From the NCBI RefSeq assembly GCF_047675955.1, contig NC_132915.1, positions 20,255,766-20,319,765 on the forward strand: a stretch of 64,000 nt of DNA, read 5' to 3'. The stretch's first letter is position 1, and every line of letters starts with the position of its first letter. Position numbers and translations under genes: made by a program. The notes below the pieces were generated by a model. That model was not told the origin of the DNA and ran no database searches. It was given only the letters and a program-made list of their open reading frames with translations. This document shows, piece after piece, positions 10,962-25,900 of the stretch. Origin of the DNA: Chlorocebus sabaeus (Eukaryota; Chordata; Mammalia; Primates; Cercopithecidae).

Positions 10962-13900
10962 CTGTAAAAAAGAAAAAAAAATCTTATAGTAAATAAATGT
11001 ACTTTAAAATCTAAGTAAATATAAGAAACTTATAAGTGGAATTAAGCAAAATAGATAAAAGCCCAAATAATTTAATATATATTAAATGGCTACTTAAAAA
11101 AAATCTAACTTGACTAAATTAATCTTAATTTATAAGACAGTTCTTAATTTACCTGTAACATCTGATTTCCAGTACCATCCCTCAACCTGTACGGTCTGAT
11201 AACTCCATCTTCATTGAAGAACCGAGGAGGTCGCAGACTCTCCACTTCAGAAGTCTCTGTAGCTCTAGGGGGAAAAAAAAAATGACTTGATTTTAAAAAT
11301 TATTCAAAAACTTATAAATAAACTTTAAATGCAATTACTAAAAACAATCTTATTTCAGATTAAATAAAAATATTACAACATTTTCTAATTTTAAATTGTT
11401 TTTGTAACATAAATAGTATAAGTTCTCTAGAAAAATACAGAACTATAGAGAAGTTTAAGTCTCTTGAACTTTCTTTGTGATAATAATCACAGTATTAGCA
11501 ATTGTTGCTTTTTCTTTTCCTATTATGTTGTCTAGTTTCTTTAGTTCAATGCTAGAAACAAAAAGGGATTGCAAGCATCCTTGTCTCATTCCTGACTATA
11601 GGGAAAGCTTCTAAGAGTTTTCTGTCAAGTATAGTTATCAGCAACTTTTTTTTTAAAGCACCCCTTATCGAGTCAAGAAAGTTCATTGCTACTTTTAGTT
11701 TACCAACAGTTCTTTTTTGTTATTTGTTTTTGGAAATCTTAAATAGGCAATGAATTTTAAATAAGAATTTCTTTTCTGGCATTGTTTTGATCCCATGGTA
11801 TATTTTCCTTAATCTATTACTGTTATAAATCACATTATATAGTTTTCTAATATTCAAATACTCTCACAGTTCTCACATTCCTACTGGGCTTGATGTGTAT
11901 TACTGTAAACGCATACCCCAATCCTGGGCAACATACCCCGCTCTACAAAAAATAAAAAACTAGTCAGACATGGTGGTGTGCACTAGAAGTGCCAGACACT
12001 CAGGAGGCTGAGGTGGGAGGATAGTTTGAGACCCAAGCTACTGCACTCCAATCAGGATGCCAGAGTGAGACCCTGCCTAAAAACAAAAAAACAAAAAAAC
12101 AAAAAACACATACTATATACTGCTTATGGTAGTATTAGATTTAACATTTTTGCTTATTTGGTCATAAGTGACCACTCAATTTGTTCACTCAACAAGTATC
12201 ACATATTCAACAAATATTTATTAAGAGGTCCCCAACCCCTGGGACTTGAACCAGTACTAGTCCGTGGCCTGTTAGGAACTGAGTAGCGCAGCAGAAGGTG
12301 AGTAGTGGCGAGCAAGCTTCACTGCCTGAGCTCCATCTCCTGTCAGATCAGCAGCAGCATCAAATACTCATAAGAAGGTGAACCCTCTTGTCAACTGCCC
12401 ATGTGAGGGATATAGGTACACACTCCTTATGAGAATCTAACTAAAGCCTGATGATCTGAGGTGGAATAGTTCCATCCTGAAACTATCCCTCCTCTCTGGT
12501 CTGTGGAAAAATTGTCTTCCACGAAACCACACCTTGATGCCCAAAAGGCTGGGGACCGTTAACATAATGTATACACATGCATGAGCATATACATATGAAT
12601 AAAGTCTCCACCTGAAAACAGAATAGGGCCAGGCGTGGTGGCTCCTGTCTGTCATCCCAGCACTTTGGGAGGCCGAGGTGGGTGGATCATGAGGTCAGGA
12701 GTTCGAGACCAGCCTGGCCAATATGGTGAAACCCCGTATCTACTAAAAATACAAAAATTAGCGGGGCGTGGCGGCATGTGCCTGTAATCTCAGCTACTTG
12801 GGAGGCTGAGGCAGAAGAATCACTTGAACCTGGGAGGCGGAGGATGCAGTGAGCCAAGATCACACCACTGCACTCCAGCCTGGGCGACAGAGCAAGACTC
12901 CATCTCAAAAAATAAATAAGTAAAAAAATAAAAACAGAATAGATTTAAAAATATGACCTAACAATACACTATCCACAGGAGACTTGGTTTAGAGTCAGAC
13001 ACAAACTGGTTGCAACTAAAAAGGAAAAAACATATGCAAAGTGAACAGTAACTAAAAGAAAGCTGGAGTGGCTCTGCTAATGTCAGAAAAAAACAGCCTT
13101 TAAAAAAATTATTGTTAGACACAAAGAAGGGCATTTTATAATGAAAAAGGGTCAATCCATCAAAAAGATAAAAAATTATAAACATATAAGCAGTTAACAA
13201 AAGAGGCCCCAAATACATGAAACAAAAACTAAGAATTTAAAAGACAAAAAGGCAATACCACCATAATAGTTGAAGATTTCAGCACCCTATTTTCAAACAT
13301 GGATACCAACTAGATAAAAGATCAGCAAGGAAAAAAGAGAACTTGAACACTATAATCCACTAGACCTAACAGACGTCTATAGAACGTTCAAACCAATAAC
13401 AGCAGAATATATATTCTTCTCAAGTGGAATGGAACATTATTCAGTATTAGCTACAGATTAGGTCATAAAACATGTCTCAATAACACAAAACTAGCACTTG
13501 CTTCTTGGCCTTTTGGCTAACATTGAATGTAAATATAAAACTACTGAAAACAGGCCAGGCATAGCGGCTCACGCCTGTAATCCCAGCACTCTGGGAGGCC
13601 CAGGTGGACAGATCACTTGAGGTCAGGAGTTCAAGACCAGCCTGGCTAACATGGTGAAACCTCATCTCTACTAAAAATTCAAAAATGGCCGGGCGCGGTG
13701 GCTCACGCCTGTAATCCCAACATTTTGGGAGGCTGAGGCGGGTGGATCACCTGAGGTCAGGAGTTCGAGACCAGTCTGACCAACATGGAGAAACCCCGTC
13801 TCTATTAAAAATATAAAATTAGCCAGGTGTGGTGGCACATGCCTGAAATCCCAGCTACTAGGGAGGCTAAGGCAGGAGAATTGCTTGAACCTGGGAGGCA

Positions 13901-16900
13901 GAAGTTGCGGTGAGCTGAGATCGCACCATTGCACTCCAGCCTGGGCAACAAGAGTGAAACTCTGTCTCAAAAAAAAAAAACCAAAAAAACTAGCTGGGTA
14001 TGGTGTGTGCCTTTTGCTACTCAGGAGGCTCAGGCAGGAGAATCCCTTGAACCTGGGAGGCGGAAGTTGTACTGAGCCAAAATCACGCCACTGCACTCCA
14101 GCCTGGGCAACAGAGTGAGACTCCATCTCAAAAAAAAAAAGGAAAAAAAAAAGTACTGAAAATATACAAGTATGATATCTGACCACACATAAGAAAACCA
14201 GAAATGCGTAAATAAAAGAAATTTATGAAGTCCAAAAATGTGTTGAAATTAAAACATAGAAGCATAAATAACAAAATGTCAAAGAAAAAAATCACAAGAG
14301 AAATTCACTACTTTGAAACAAATAAAAGCAAAAATACAATATACCAAACTTATAAGATGCAGCAAAGACAGTGTTCAGAGGGAAATTTATAAATGTGAAT
14401 GTCTACATTAAAAAAGAAGGTCTGAAATCAATAATATAACTTCTTCACAAGTTGAGAAAGTAGAAACAGCAAACTAAACCTAAAGCTAGCAGAAGGAAGA
14501 AAATAATAAAAATTAGAGCAGAGATAAAAGAAACAGAGAATAGAAAAAATATAATCAATGAAACTAAAAACTGGTTCTTTGAAAAGGACAACAAAAATGA
14601 CAAGCCATCAACTAAACTGATAAAGAAAAAAAAAGAAGACCCAAATTATTAATAATAGGAATTAAAGAGGGAATACTACTACCAATCTTACAGAAACAAA
14701 AAATAATTACAAGGGAATACTAGGAATAAATACTACATAAGGGAAAAATAATTATATGAGAATACTAGTAAATATTTACTATGATCAATAAATATATATC
14801 AACAAATTAGATCATCTAGATGAACTGAACAAATTCTATAAAAACTACTGACAATGACTCAAGAAACAGCCTAACTAGGCCTTTACCAAGTAAAGAGAGT
14901 GAATCTGTAATTTTAAAACTCACCAGAAATAAAAATAAGAGTCAGATGGTTTCACTGATCAATTCTCCTAATTTTTTTTTTAATTAACATCAATGCTCCA
15001 CAAAGTCTTCCAAAAATTTGAAGAGGAGGGAACACTTCCTGAATCATTTTGTGAGGACAATATTACCCTGATACCCCAATCAGGCAAAGACATCACAAGA
15101 AAACCACAGACCAATATCCCTTATAAATATGCACACAAAAATCTTCGACAAAATATTATCAAACCAAGTCCAGTAAAATACAAAAATGATTAGACATTAT
15201 GTCCAAATGGGACTTACCCCAGGTGTGCAATATTGGTTTAAGATCAGACTCAACTAATGTATTATACTGCATTAATAAAACAAAGGAAAACACAATTATC
15301 AACTTAATGATACAGAAAAAGCATTTGATAAAATCTAACATCTTTCCATGATAAAGACACAAAAACCTATAGCTAACATCCACTTAATGGCAAATATCTG
15401 AAAGCCTTCCCCCTAAGATTAGAGGCAATATAGGCATGTCTATTCTCTCAGCATTTTAGCCAGGACAACTAGGCAAGAAAAAAAGCATCCAGATCAGAAA
15501 GGAAGAAGTAAAGTTACCTTAGTTCTCAGATGATACACTCTTTCATATAGAAACCCCAAAAGAACCCACAAAACCATTAGAGCTAATAAACAAGTTTAGT
15601 AAGATTGCAGAAACTCAGATAAATATTAAAAAAAAAAAAGTTGGATTCAACACACCAGCAATAAACAATCCAAATATAAAATTAAGAAAACAATTCCATT
15701 TAAAACAGCATCAAAAATAAAATACTTAGGAATAAGTTTTTAAAAAGAAGTATAAGACTTGCATATTACAAACTGTAAAACATTATTGAAAGCAATTCAA
15801 GAAGACCTAAATAAATGGAAAGATGTTGCATTTTCATGGATTAAAAGATAATACTGTTAAGATAGCTACACTCCCCAAATGGAACTACAGATTCAATGCC
15901 ATCTGCATCAAAAACCCAGCTACCTTTTTTGTAGAAATTGACAACATTTTTTAGGTAACTTAATGACCATTTCTTTTTAGTCTCCTTTTCTGGGTCTTCC
16001 TCATTTCCCCAACTTCTAAGAGATGGTGTGCCTAAAAGCCAAGTTCTTGGACCTTATTTTTCTCTTTTCAGCTCATTCCCTTGGTGATCCAATCTCATGG
16101 TTTCAAACACCTTATTATAGGCTCACAAATCTTGAATTTTCACCTCTAGCTTGGATCTTTCTCTTATACTTCAAACTCCTCTACTCAACAATGACGTGAT
16201 GTCTCCATTTGGATGTCTAAGAGATATTGTAAGCTTAATATATTAAAAAGGAAATGTCTAATACCCTCTCTTTCCCTAAAAAGAATGACAACCTCACCCT
16301 TCCAGTGCTACACATAAAAACTTCAGAATTATTCTTCACGATTCTCTTTCCTTCATATCCTGCATCCAATTTATCAACCAATCCTATTAACACTACCTTT
16401 AAAATACATGCAGAACATAACCTCTAGTACTGTAATAGTCGAATCACCATTATCACTCGACTCACCATTATCACTCAGGTGGATTACTGCAAAAGCCTTT
16501 TAAGTGTTGTTTCCACCCTAGTCCCCTGTGGTTAGGCCTCAAGGCAGCAGCCAGCTCACATTTCTCTGGCTCAAAACCTTTCAATGGCCTCTCATCTTAA
16601 GCACAAGCCTAAGTCCTTACAGAGGCTTGCCAAGTTCTACGTGATGTGATCCCCTGCATGTTCCCTGGTAATGTCTTTGTCAACTTTCGCCGTTCCTCAC
16701 TCTACTCCAGGCACACTAGTTTTGCTGTTTCTCAAATAGGCCAAGCACGTTCCTGCATCAGGGCTTTTTAACTGCTGTTACTTCTGCCTGGGACATTCTT
16801 CTCACATGGCTCACCCTTTACTTCTTTCAGGTCACTCCTCAAATATAATCTTACGAGTTAAGCATCCCTGATCACTGAACATGTAAAACAGCAACCCTCC

Positions 16901-19900
16901 TCCCTACCATTTTTCATCTCCCTACTTCCTTTAATCTGCTTTATTTTTCACCATTTAGCATATCATATATTTATCAGTTGCTTATTTTTGTCTACTCCTC
17001 TCCCACTAGAATGTAAGCTGTACGAACACAGGACCATTGCCAATTGTGTTCATTGCTGGCCCCTCAAATGATCAGAAGTGTCTAGATCATAGACAACGCT
17101 CCCTAAAATGTGCTGAATCATTATTTACTTTTGTATTAGGTAGCTTGCTAACTGTATTCAGATAAAATTTACTTACTTTCATTTTGTCTTCCTGATCTAT
17201 CAATTATTGAGAAAAATATTAAGTTCTTCCACGATTATTGTACATTTGAAAAGTTCTTACAGTTTTGTCAAGTTGTGCTTTTAAAAATTAAGGCAATTTT
17301 ATGAACTGAGTAGAAGTTTGAAATTGTTACTATCTTCCTACTTAGTAGTTCTTTTTATCATTACCTAATTACATTATTTATCTCAAATAGTGCTTTTATT
17401 GCCTTAATGTCTATTTCATCTAATATTAGTAAGTACATCCTCTTTACAAATGACAATATTTAATGCCAATCATTCTCTCCCCAAACTGCATTTTATTATT
17501 TTTTAATAATTTGTTTCCAATGTTGCTTTCATGTAGCTCAATTAGATTTTCCAATTTATATTTTTACATTTCAATATTGTAACCCATTCCTCCTTTTATT
17601 TTCAGTGTCTTTTTTCACAAGTACATCCTTTAATAGTTCTTAGTCTTTATTATTTTTTCTAAAAATGTGTCATTATGCCCTCAATCCCTAAAGGTAATAC
17701 AGCTGGGTATAGAATTATAAGGTTTTAGATAAATGGAAGGTAATTCTAGTAGCTTTTGGCGGAAGCCTTTACATGTTTCAAATTCCTTATGTTTCATTGA
17801 CTTTTGAGCTTCTCTGACGACTACGACTCAACACATTATATTTATGAAACTAAAGTTACAGGTACAGGAGAATGATTCCTTTTTTCCCCATCTTAATTCT
17901 AAATGCCAAAACCAGAAACACCCAATTATGGTAACCAGTATGAAATACTGGCTTAAGAGGAATAGCTCATATGATGACAATACATATCCCTATAGAGCAG
18001 AAAGCAAGAGAAAACACAAAGGAAAAAGATTAGGAAGATAGCCACCCACCTAACTTTCTGAGATAGGTCTCATTAACATTAATTTTATCATCCGTTATAT
18101 GTGTTACAAATTTCTAGGACAGAGGTAACAATAATGAAACTACTAAATTTCAGCCTTACACTAAATTTAATTTGGAGGAAAAAAGAATATGTATTAAAAT
18201 TACCTGCATAAAGGAAGAGAAAGGGAATGCATATACACTAGTACCCACTTATCCACAGTTCTGCTTTCTGCAGTGTCAGTTATCCATGGTCAACTGTGGT
18301 CCAAAAATATTAAATGGAAAATTCCAGAAATAAACAATCCCTAAGTTTTAAATTGCATGCCATTCTGAGTAGTGTGATGAAATTTCTTGCCACCCTGCTC
18401 TGTCCTTCCTGGGATATGAATCATCCCTCTGTCCAGCATATGCATGCTTTATACACGACCAGTTCATTAGTGACACAGTAGCCATCTCAGTTAGTTATCA
18501 GAATGACTGTTGCAGTATCACAGTGCTTGTGTTCAAGTAACGTTTATTTTATTTTATTACAGTGTATTATTATAATTGTCTGATTTTATTATTATTGTTA
18601 ATCTCTTACTGAGCCTAATTTTAAATTAAATTTCATCATGATGTGTATGTATAGGAGAAAGCACAGTATATATAGGGCTCGGTACTATCCAAGGTTTCAG
18701 GCATCCACTGCAGATCCCTGCAGATCAAGAGGGACTACTATAACAACTTATAACAAAATAAGATAATAAAGGAAGGATGAAGACAAACTTAGTTTGAACC
18801 AAGAAATACAAAATGCCATTCTTCATTTCATAAAAAGGATATAGATTATATTTGCTAATTTTATAATTGATATGTATAGCATTAATGTATTTAAACTAAG
18901 ATAACTGAGTCTGCTTAACTTGCCAAACTGCTCCTGTAAGCCTGCTAGGAATGAATGAAAAATAAAGGGGAACTCCATAAGGTTGAAACAATGCAATGGC
19001 AGCAACTTAAAAAATATCAAAAAGAATTAGGAAGACCATATGCAACCTGCCATATTGTAGTGCTGATGACTGCTATGGATTGAATGTGTCTCCCCAAGGA
19101 TTAAGTTGGAAACTTAATCCCCAGTCAGGAGGTGGGGACTAATTAGAAGAAATTAGGCCATGAGGATCTGCCCCCATGAATGGATTAATACTGTTGCTGT
19201 GGGAGTGGGTTCCTTATAAAAGGGTGACTTTGGTTCCCTTTTTTTTTCTTGCCCTCTCTTTGTCCTTCTGCCATGGGATGACACAGTAAAAGGCCATGGC
19301 CAGATGCGGCCTCTCAACCTTGGACTTTTAACTTCCAGAACCGTCAGCCAATAAATTTCTGTTCATTATAAATTACCCAGTCTGCGATATTATGTGGTAT
19401 GTTATAGCAGCACAAAACAAAGACAATAACTAAATGCCTGAAGCAAAAGAGCAGATAAGTTTCATTTCTCATGGCTTAAGCATTTTAATGTATATCTTAC
19501 ACCAAAGAGGATTTACCTTTTTATTCCCTGAAATGTACTGCTAGCCATGTCTATGATGCCTCCAGTTGGCCTTGCTACCGCTCCCACTAAACCTTTCCCA
19601 ACACCTTTAAAGAAACCAGCTGCTCCTTCTTTTTGAGCTCCTGGAAAGAAAAAAAGAGTTTCTGACAATCGCATCCAAGAATGAAAACAGAATAAACTTA
19701 GAAAGACTTGGTAATATACATCACGCAAAGGAACTACTATACTTACCTTTGATTGGTTTTGTAACAATTCCTGTTATGCCACTAACAAATCCCTAGAAGG
19801 AAAACATAATTGAAAATTTATAATACTTTTTTATGATGCCTAGAAGAACCAAGTTTGGCTTACACAAAAAATAGAGTTCTGCTTTTTATATATCAAAAGA

Positions 19901-22900
19901 ATTAACAGGTCTCCTAAGTATTTTATTTAAACAGAATGTTTTTGGAGGCTACTGACATGTTTTATATGCTACCACCCACTGCTCTTAAAATATCCAAATA
20001 ATAATTTAAGGAGTGAGAATCATGTCTATTTCCTTATTCACAAAATGTAGGTTTAAAAGGTATTTCCCCAACTCTTCACAACCCTGTGAAATTTCTTACA
20101 GAAACTAAGCCTTTTCCTCCACGAGTGATGCCTTCTCTAAAACCAGCTGGTTGCTTATTCATGGCTTCTCTTCTCTTCTGTTGGTAGTCTTCATCCATGG
20201 TCATAGCTGCTACCCCTTTAGCCATAGCACCGGTGATTTTGGAGGCAGCACCCGCTAATCCACCTAACAGAAATTATTTTATCTTTAGTAAAAGTAATGA
20301 TGCCATTACTTTCTAGCACAAAAATATTTGGTAGATATTCTGTTTCTTACCAACAGCTCCACCAACTAGTGCCTTAAGTCCTAGTGCCATTCCCTCCACA
20401 AACTCTTCAGGACCCTGGATGGCTCCCTAAAGGGCCAAATAATAAATAAATGAGTGAGTGAGTTATATACACTTTTAAAGATGAGCTTACAGATATATAC
20501 GAGGAAAGAGGTAGTAACAAAAATGGATAATTTTGTCCCAGAGGAAGTGATATCAGCAAAAAGTTTCACATTAAAAGGATTCCTAGGGATATATCTGGAT
20601 ACTGAAAGTGTGAAGGATATAATGTTAGAAGCTGACCCTTAGAAAGGAGTATGACAACTCAACAAAGTACAGAAAGATGCTTGATCCATATTGCAAGTTT
20701 ATAAGGAAAATGCAAGCACAGTTCAAACTACTCTTGATAAAAATTTCAAATAAATAAAGCACTTTAAAATTCTTAATGCTTTTAATGTTTTTAATTACAG
20801 TATACAAAATCATTATTAATTTTACTTTATCTTTTATTCTCCTATACATTTAAAAGTGAAAGTAGGAGGCTTTTTGAGAGAAAGTTTTAAGGGACATAGA
20901 ACAATCATACTTTTTCCCATTGATTTTTAAGATTGCTTGGCCTGGTGTCAGTCTGCATGATTATTTTTACAGTTCCACACTACTGTGCAAAGCAAGACAT
21001 GGTGTTCTTCTTTCTACTTTATCCACCTTTTATATTCCAAGAGAACACTTACAATTCAGCATAGCTTAACAAAACCTTAAGTTTAAATTTTGAGGAAAAA
21101 GGTAAAAATGTCCCCCAAAACCTCTTACCATTGTTTGCTGCAAAATATTGTCCTTTTGTATGTGTGTTCCAAAATGTTTGCACTTATTAACTCTACAATA
21201 GAAATGTATTATCTATTCAAAAGTATCAGTGACATATTGCACAACCACAAAAATAACTATTTTACCTGGTAAGGTTCATAAAAGAATGCTTCTACACCTT
21301 CAGAAAATTCTCTAATTAAGCCAAATGGATTTCCCAAAACATCAAGTCCAAGAATGAGTACATACATCTGCTTAATGGCCTAAAAATAAAACATGAATCA
21401 ATTCAGATGATTAGATCTATTTTTTTTCTTATAGGTTATTTAAAACACACACCCAGTTTTCTCAGGCTGACACCTTTAATGCCAACATCAACTCCTAAAT
21501 CATGTCATTTTATTAATCACTACTCTTTTTTTTTCCCTTTTTGAGATAGTCTTGCTCTTTTGCCCAGGGCTGGAGCGCAGCGGCGCCATCTCAGCTCACT
21601 GCAATCTCTGTCTCACGGGTTCAAGCAATTCTTGTGCCTCCCCCTCTCAAGCTGGGACTACAGGCATACAACACCAGGCCTGGCTAATTTTTGTGATTTT
21701 AGTAGAGATGGGGTTTCATCATGTTGGCCAGGGTGGTCTCGAACTCCTGGCCTCAAGTGATCCGCCAGCCTCAGCCTCCCAAAGTGTTGGGATTACAGGC
21801 GTGAGTCACCATGCCAGGCCTATTGATTGCTATTCTTAGGTTTTAAAAAGTAATTTGGTATTATAGTATTAAAAATAATATGACATTATACTCACGTAAA
21901 GCTCTAGAATATTTAAAATACTTTCACTTTTATAATTATCTGTGATCATTGTCATTACTACCACCATTTTATAGATTGGAGAAACATACAAGTCAGATGA
22001 TACCCAGGGGTCACATAGTGGGTACATGGCAAAAGTGGGATAAATCCAAATCTCCTGAGTCATGCTCAGTGATCTGTCATACCACAGCTCTATCAGATAC
22101 TCCGTAAGTTATATCCTAAAACACAGGAGTCTCTCTAGAAGTGGAAAAACATCTGTTAAAAAAATATATCTGGCTGACTTAACTAGTTACGCTACAAATA
22201 TCCCATGTTCATCAGTTAGTTACTAATAGTTTCCTTGAACCCATTTTTTACTTAAGTGTGATAAATTAGTTAATATTTTATTTAAAGATTTATTTATTTC
22301 CAGTCCATGCTGATTCAGAAAAAATTTCTGTCAGTGGCTAAAAAACATAAGGACAAAAAATTCAAATAGTGGTTGAGTTCAATTTCATTTTACAATTCTG
22401 AGGAAAATACCCATGCTTTAATAATTTGAAAATGGCTATTTAGTTCCTCGACAATTCTACATTATATATGTATAGACACAAAAGGTTTTACTAGTCTGTG
22501 TCACTCTGTCGCTTCTGTAAAACAATCTTAGACAAACCTGTTTTGAATAGTGTCTTATGACCTCAGACTGTAGGTCGGATGTTGTATGGAACTGATAGTT
22601 GAGTTCAAAAAATGCAAGCCTGAAAAAAGCATAAATATATATTGTCTGTACATATGTATGGAGAAAGTATTTTTAATATTAATGAGTGGCTTTATTTTCT
22701 TTAGAATCCTTCTAGTACATTTTCCCATGCCAATCAGGAAATCTACTTTTTATATACATCTCTGCATATTCTAACCAAAGAACCCTCTAAGAATCTAATA
22801 AAAGGCATGGATCTTATCTTCAGAAAAGTCACCAGTACACATAAATTTTCATGTAATTTAGAAAATTCTGAGATCCTGTGAATCTCACTTATGTACTAGA

Positions 22901-25900
22901 ATGGGATTTCACTAGAACTTTATTTCACCATTCTGTCCTATCATGGCCCACACAGAAAATGTCTGACACACTGATAAAGAGGTTGCTCAAGAATGGCCAG
23001 GTTCAGTTACAGCAGGTTTTGCCTGCTTACTTATAACCCCATTCACAGAATATATATTCTAAGATTAGCTTACTTATAACCCATCCATAGTATATACCTG
23101 ATACAGTAACTGAAAAGCTCTGTGCTTCTTGTTGCTAAGTGAAATCCTATTTCTGCTAATGTCATACCTGTGTACTTTTATTTGACACTAACCTAACTTT
23201 ATCTAGGTTCAGTGTTACCTTGTGTTGGACTTATTAATTCTTACAACTGTTCTTAATAATCAATTCTAGATGCTACTAGAAAGGGTTATTCTCTTCTAAA
23301 GTCTCAACTCAGACACTCTGAATCTCTTTGGTCAGACACTCTATGAGCTTCATTATGACTCACATTAAAATATAAATTCCTGGTTACAACATTTAAAATT
23401 GATCCTTTCATTTCCTCTATTATTGCATTCATTCTGTTCTAGTTGCATATGCTTTGAAGAGGCTTATTCCTATTAGCTTCAAAGCCATACATTTCAGACA
23501 CCGTATCATCGGGCATACACATCCTATCCTTCCCTAATTTTAAAATGTACAACTTGCATGGCCTATGTCTCTTTTTCTTAAGGAAATTATTTAATAATTC
23601 TGTAATTTAGTAATTAGGGGTTAGCAATCATACGTTCTGTGTTATTCAGATTGTACTTCACTTAAATGCAAAAACCTCATTTTGCCTATGATCTGTAATG
23701 TACTTTACACACTTTTTCATTTACAAAATTTTTAGGCACATATAAAATACAAATATTTTCATCAATTTACAGATTTGAATATTAAACATACTTAAAAACT
23801 ACATCTTGTACATCTGTCAGTGTGGCACCAATACTCTTCAGCAAAAGATTTAAAGAATGAACTGGAGTCAGTCCTCCATTTTGTTTCGAATCTTTAGCTT
23901 CTTCTCCGCCCGAACTCAGTGAAACACTTAAATGTAACTAAAAAGATAAAGAAATACATATTTAAAAGTATTTTCTTCATATTGACAATTTTCACTCTTA
24001 AAAAACAGTTTAATTTTAAATTTACTACACCATAAATAAGATTTCAAAGTTATCTGGATTATGTTAAAATTACTAAGTAGAAATACGAAGAAATTTAAAA
24101 TCTAACATAGCTCTATTTAAATCTTCAATTCAACAATTTAAGATTGCATAATATTTAATCCTATCCCATTCTTTTGGCAAACCTAAGAAAATACTAATTT
24201 TTATATATTTGTTAATAACATTAAAAATCTAAAAGTTGAAGCTGTTGAAAATGATGCAAATACATATGGTCCCAACTTATGATGGGGATCATATGTATAT
24301 GAATTATGTCTGACTTATGATTTTTCAAGTTTACAATGCTGTAAAAGCAATACACCTTCGGTGGAAACTGTACTTTGAATTTTGATTCAAAATTCTTTAT
24401 AATAACTTTATTAGAAAATAGGCTTTGTGTTAGATGACTTTGCCCAGTTGTTTTGAGCATGTGTAAGATAGGCTAGGCTAAGCTTTAATGTTCAGTAGGT
24501 TAGGTGTATTAAATGCATTTCTGACTTAAAAGATTTTCAACTTATGATGGTTTTACTGAGACGTAACTCTGTCATAAGTTGAAAGGCATATGTATTTCCA
24601 AAAGTGTATGTTTCAATTATTTCAGAAGTTAATAGCCAGTTAAAAAACACTTTTGTATTGTATTGCACATACATATATTAACCGTATATGTCGAGTATAT
24701 GCAATACAATAGTATACTCTATACATATACGGTTAATAATTTTCTTCCATTATTGTATAATTAGCTTATAGGAATTTTGCATTAAAAACTAACAGATTTG
24801 ATACCATTCCATCTTCAGTTCTTAAGGTTGCTTTATAAATTACTTTAAAACTAATACACAAATCATCATATGCAAAATTTTGAAAACTGTCACCTAACAG
24901 CTTAACAGAAAATCAAGGTAAAATAATGTTAGGTCAAATTATAAACATAAATACATGCTGTAGGTGACTCCACATGCTAAAAAATTATTTTAAAATAAAT
25001 AAAAATGTAAAAGGGTAATTCCTTTGTTAATTAAATTGTAGATTTACCGATTTTATGTATTACTGAAGAACACAATGTAAATGCTACATCAATTTGCTAT
25101 TACCTAGATTATCAAGGACAATAAAAATGACTTTCTCCTACCTTAAGAGGAGATATATGAAAATATTCATAGAGGCTGACTTGTGATTGATCTACTAATG
25201 AGGCTGTTTTATATTCTTCTTTGAAAGCTTCTATATCTTTATGAAAAAGCTCAACCTATAAAAGGAACACAAAATATTAAAACTAAAGGGAACGACCTGC
25301 ATGAGATACTTAAGCAAACAGCAGACACACTGCCAAAACTCTTCTATAAGATCTAGACTCACTTAACATTGCTTATGGGGTTGCCTCAGAAGGGAAAGTA
25401 ACATCTCTATCATTAGGACAGTTCTGTCTGCCACTGACAAACTGACAAGCATTATCTTCTATATTTCTACCCAAACCATTAAGACACTAAGCTTTTCTCC
25501 ATGTGACTATACATCTTATCCCAAAATGACACTAATCCATACCATCAACACTCTCTTGGGTATATTTGTTTTTTTAAACATAATCATACAGTCGACTTGT
25601 ATTTTGTCATTTTGTCGTCTACTTGTAATTGCTTTAATGCAACCTACACAGACCAGTGATATAATAAAATAAAGAAGGTGTTGAAAATAATTTTGTATTA
25701 ATTGATTAGTGGTTTCATTCTTGATATTCATCAGTACTTCTCTACATGCTCAGACTGAAGTAACTTCAATGTGTTGAAAAACGGGCTCCCAGATTAACAT
25801 ATTCATAAAAACATAAAAATGATAGCCTTATAAAAAGTATATTTGGAAATCAATTTCTGAGATGACAGTATGGGAAGTTCTCCAAACCAGCACCCCAGCT

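Larger units (their letters stand above)
12943..15945 (+). mobile_element. L1M LINE fragment (ORF2 region), interrupted
   Basis: Diverged sense-strand L1 ORF2-region sequence, for example 'aagtcttccaaaaatttgaagagg' and 'tcaggcaaagacatcacaagaaa'. It is interrupted at 13494-14152 by a U2-like fragment and two nested Alus. Frames are broken throughout, so it is a dead copy. Confidence 0.85.

Noticed and set aside
13671..14186. 171-residue open frame on the minus strand
   Set aside because: Entirely translated Alu sequence (nested Alus), with the usual 'SVAQAGVQW' Alu peptide.
19517..19640. VPS13C rather than VPS13A
   Set aside because: The conserved C-terminal residues (GVGKG, GIIDM, FQGIKR, SLRPPRFFNEDG) are those of VPS13A; VPS13C differs at each.
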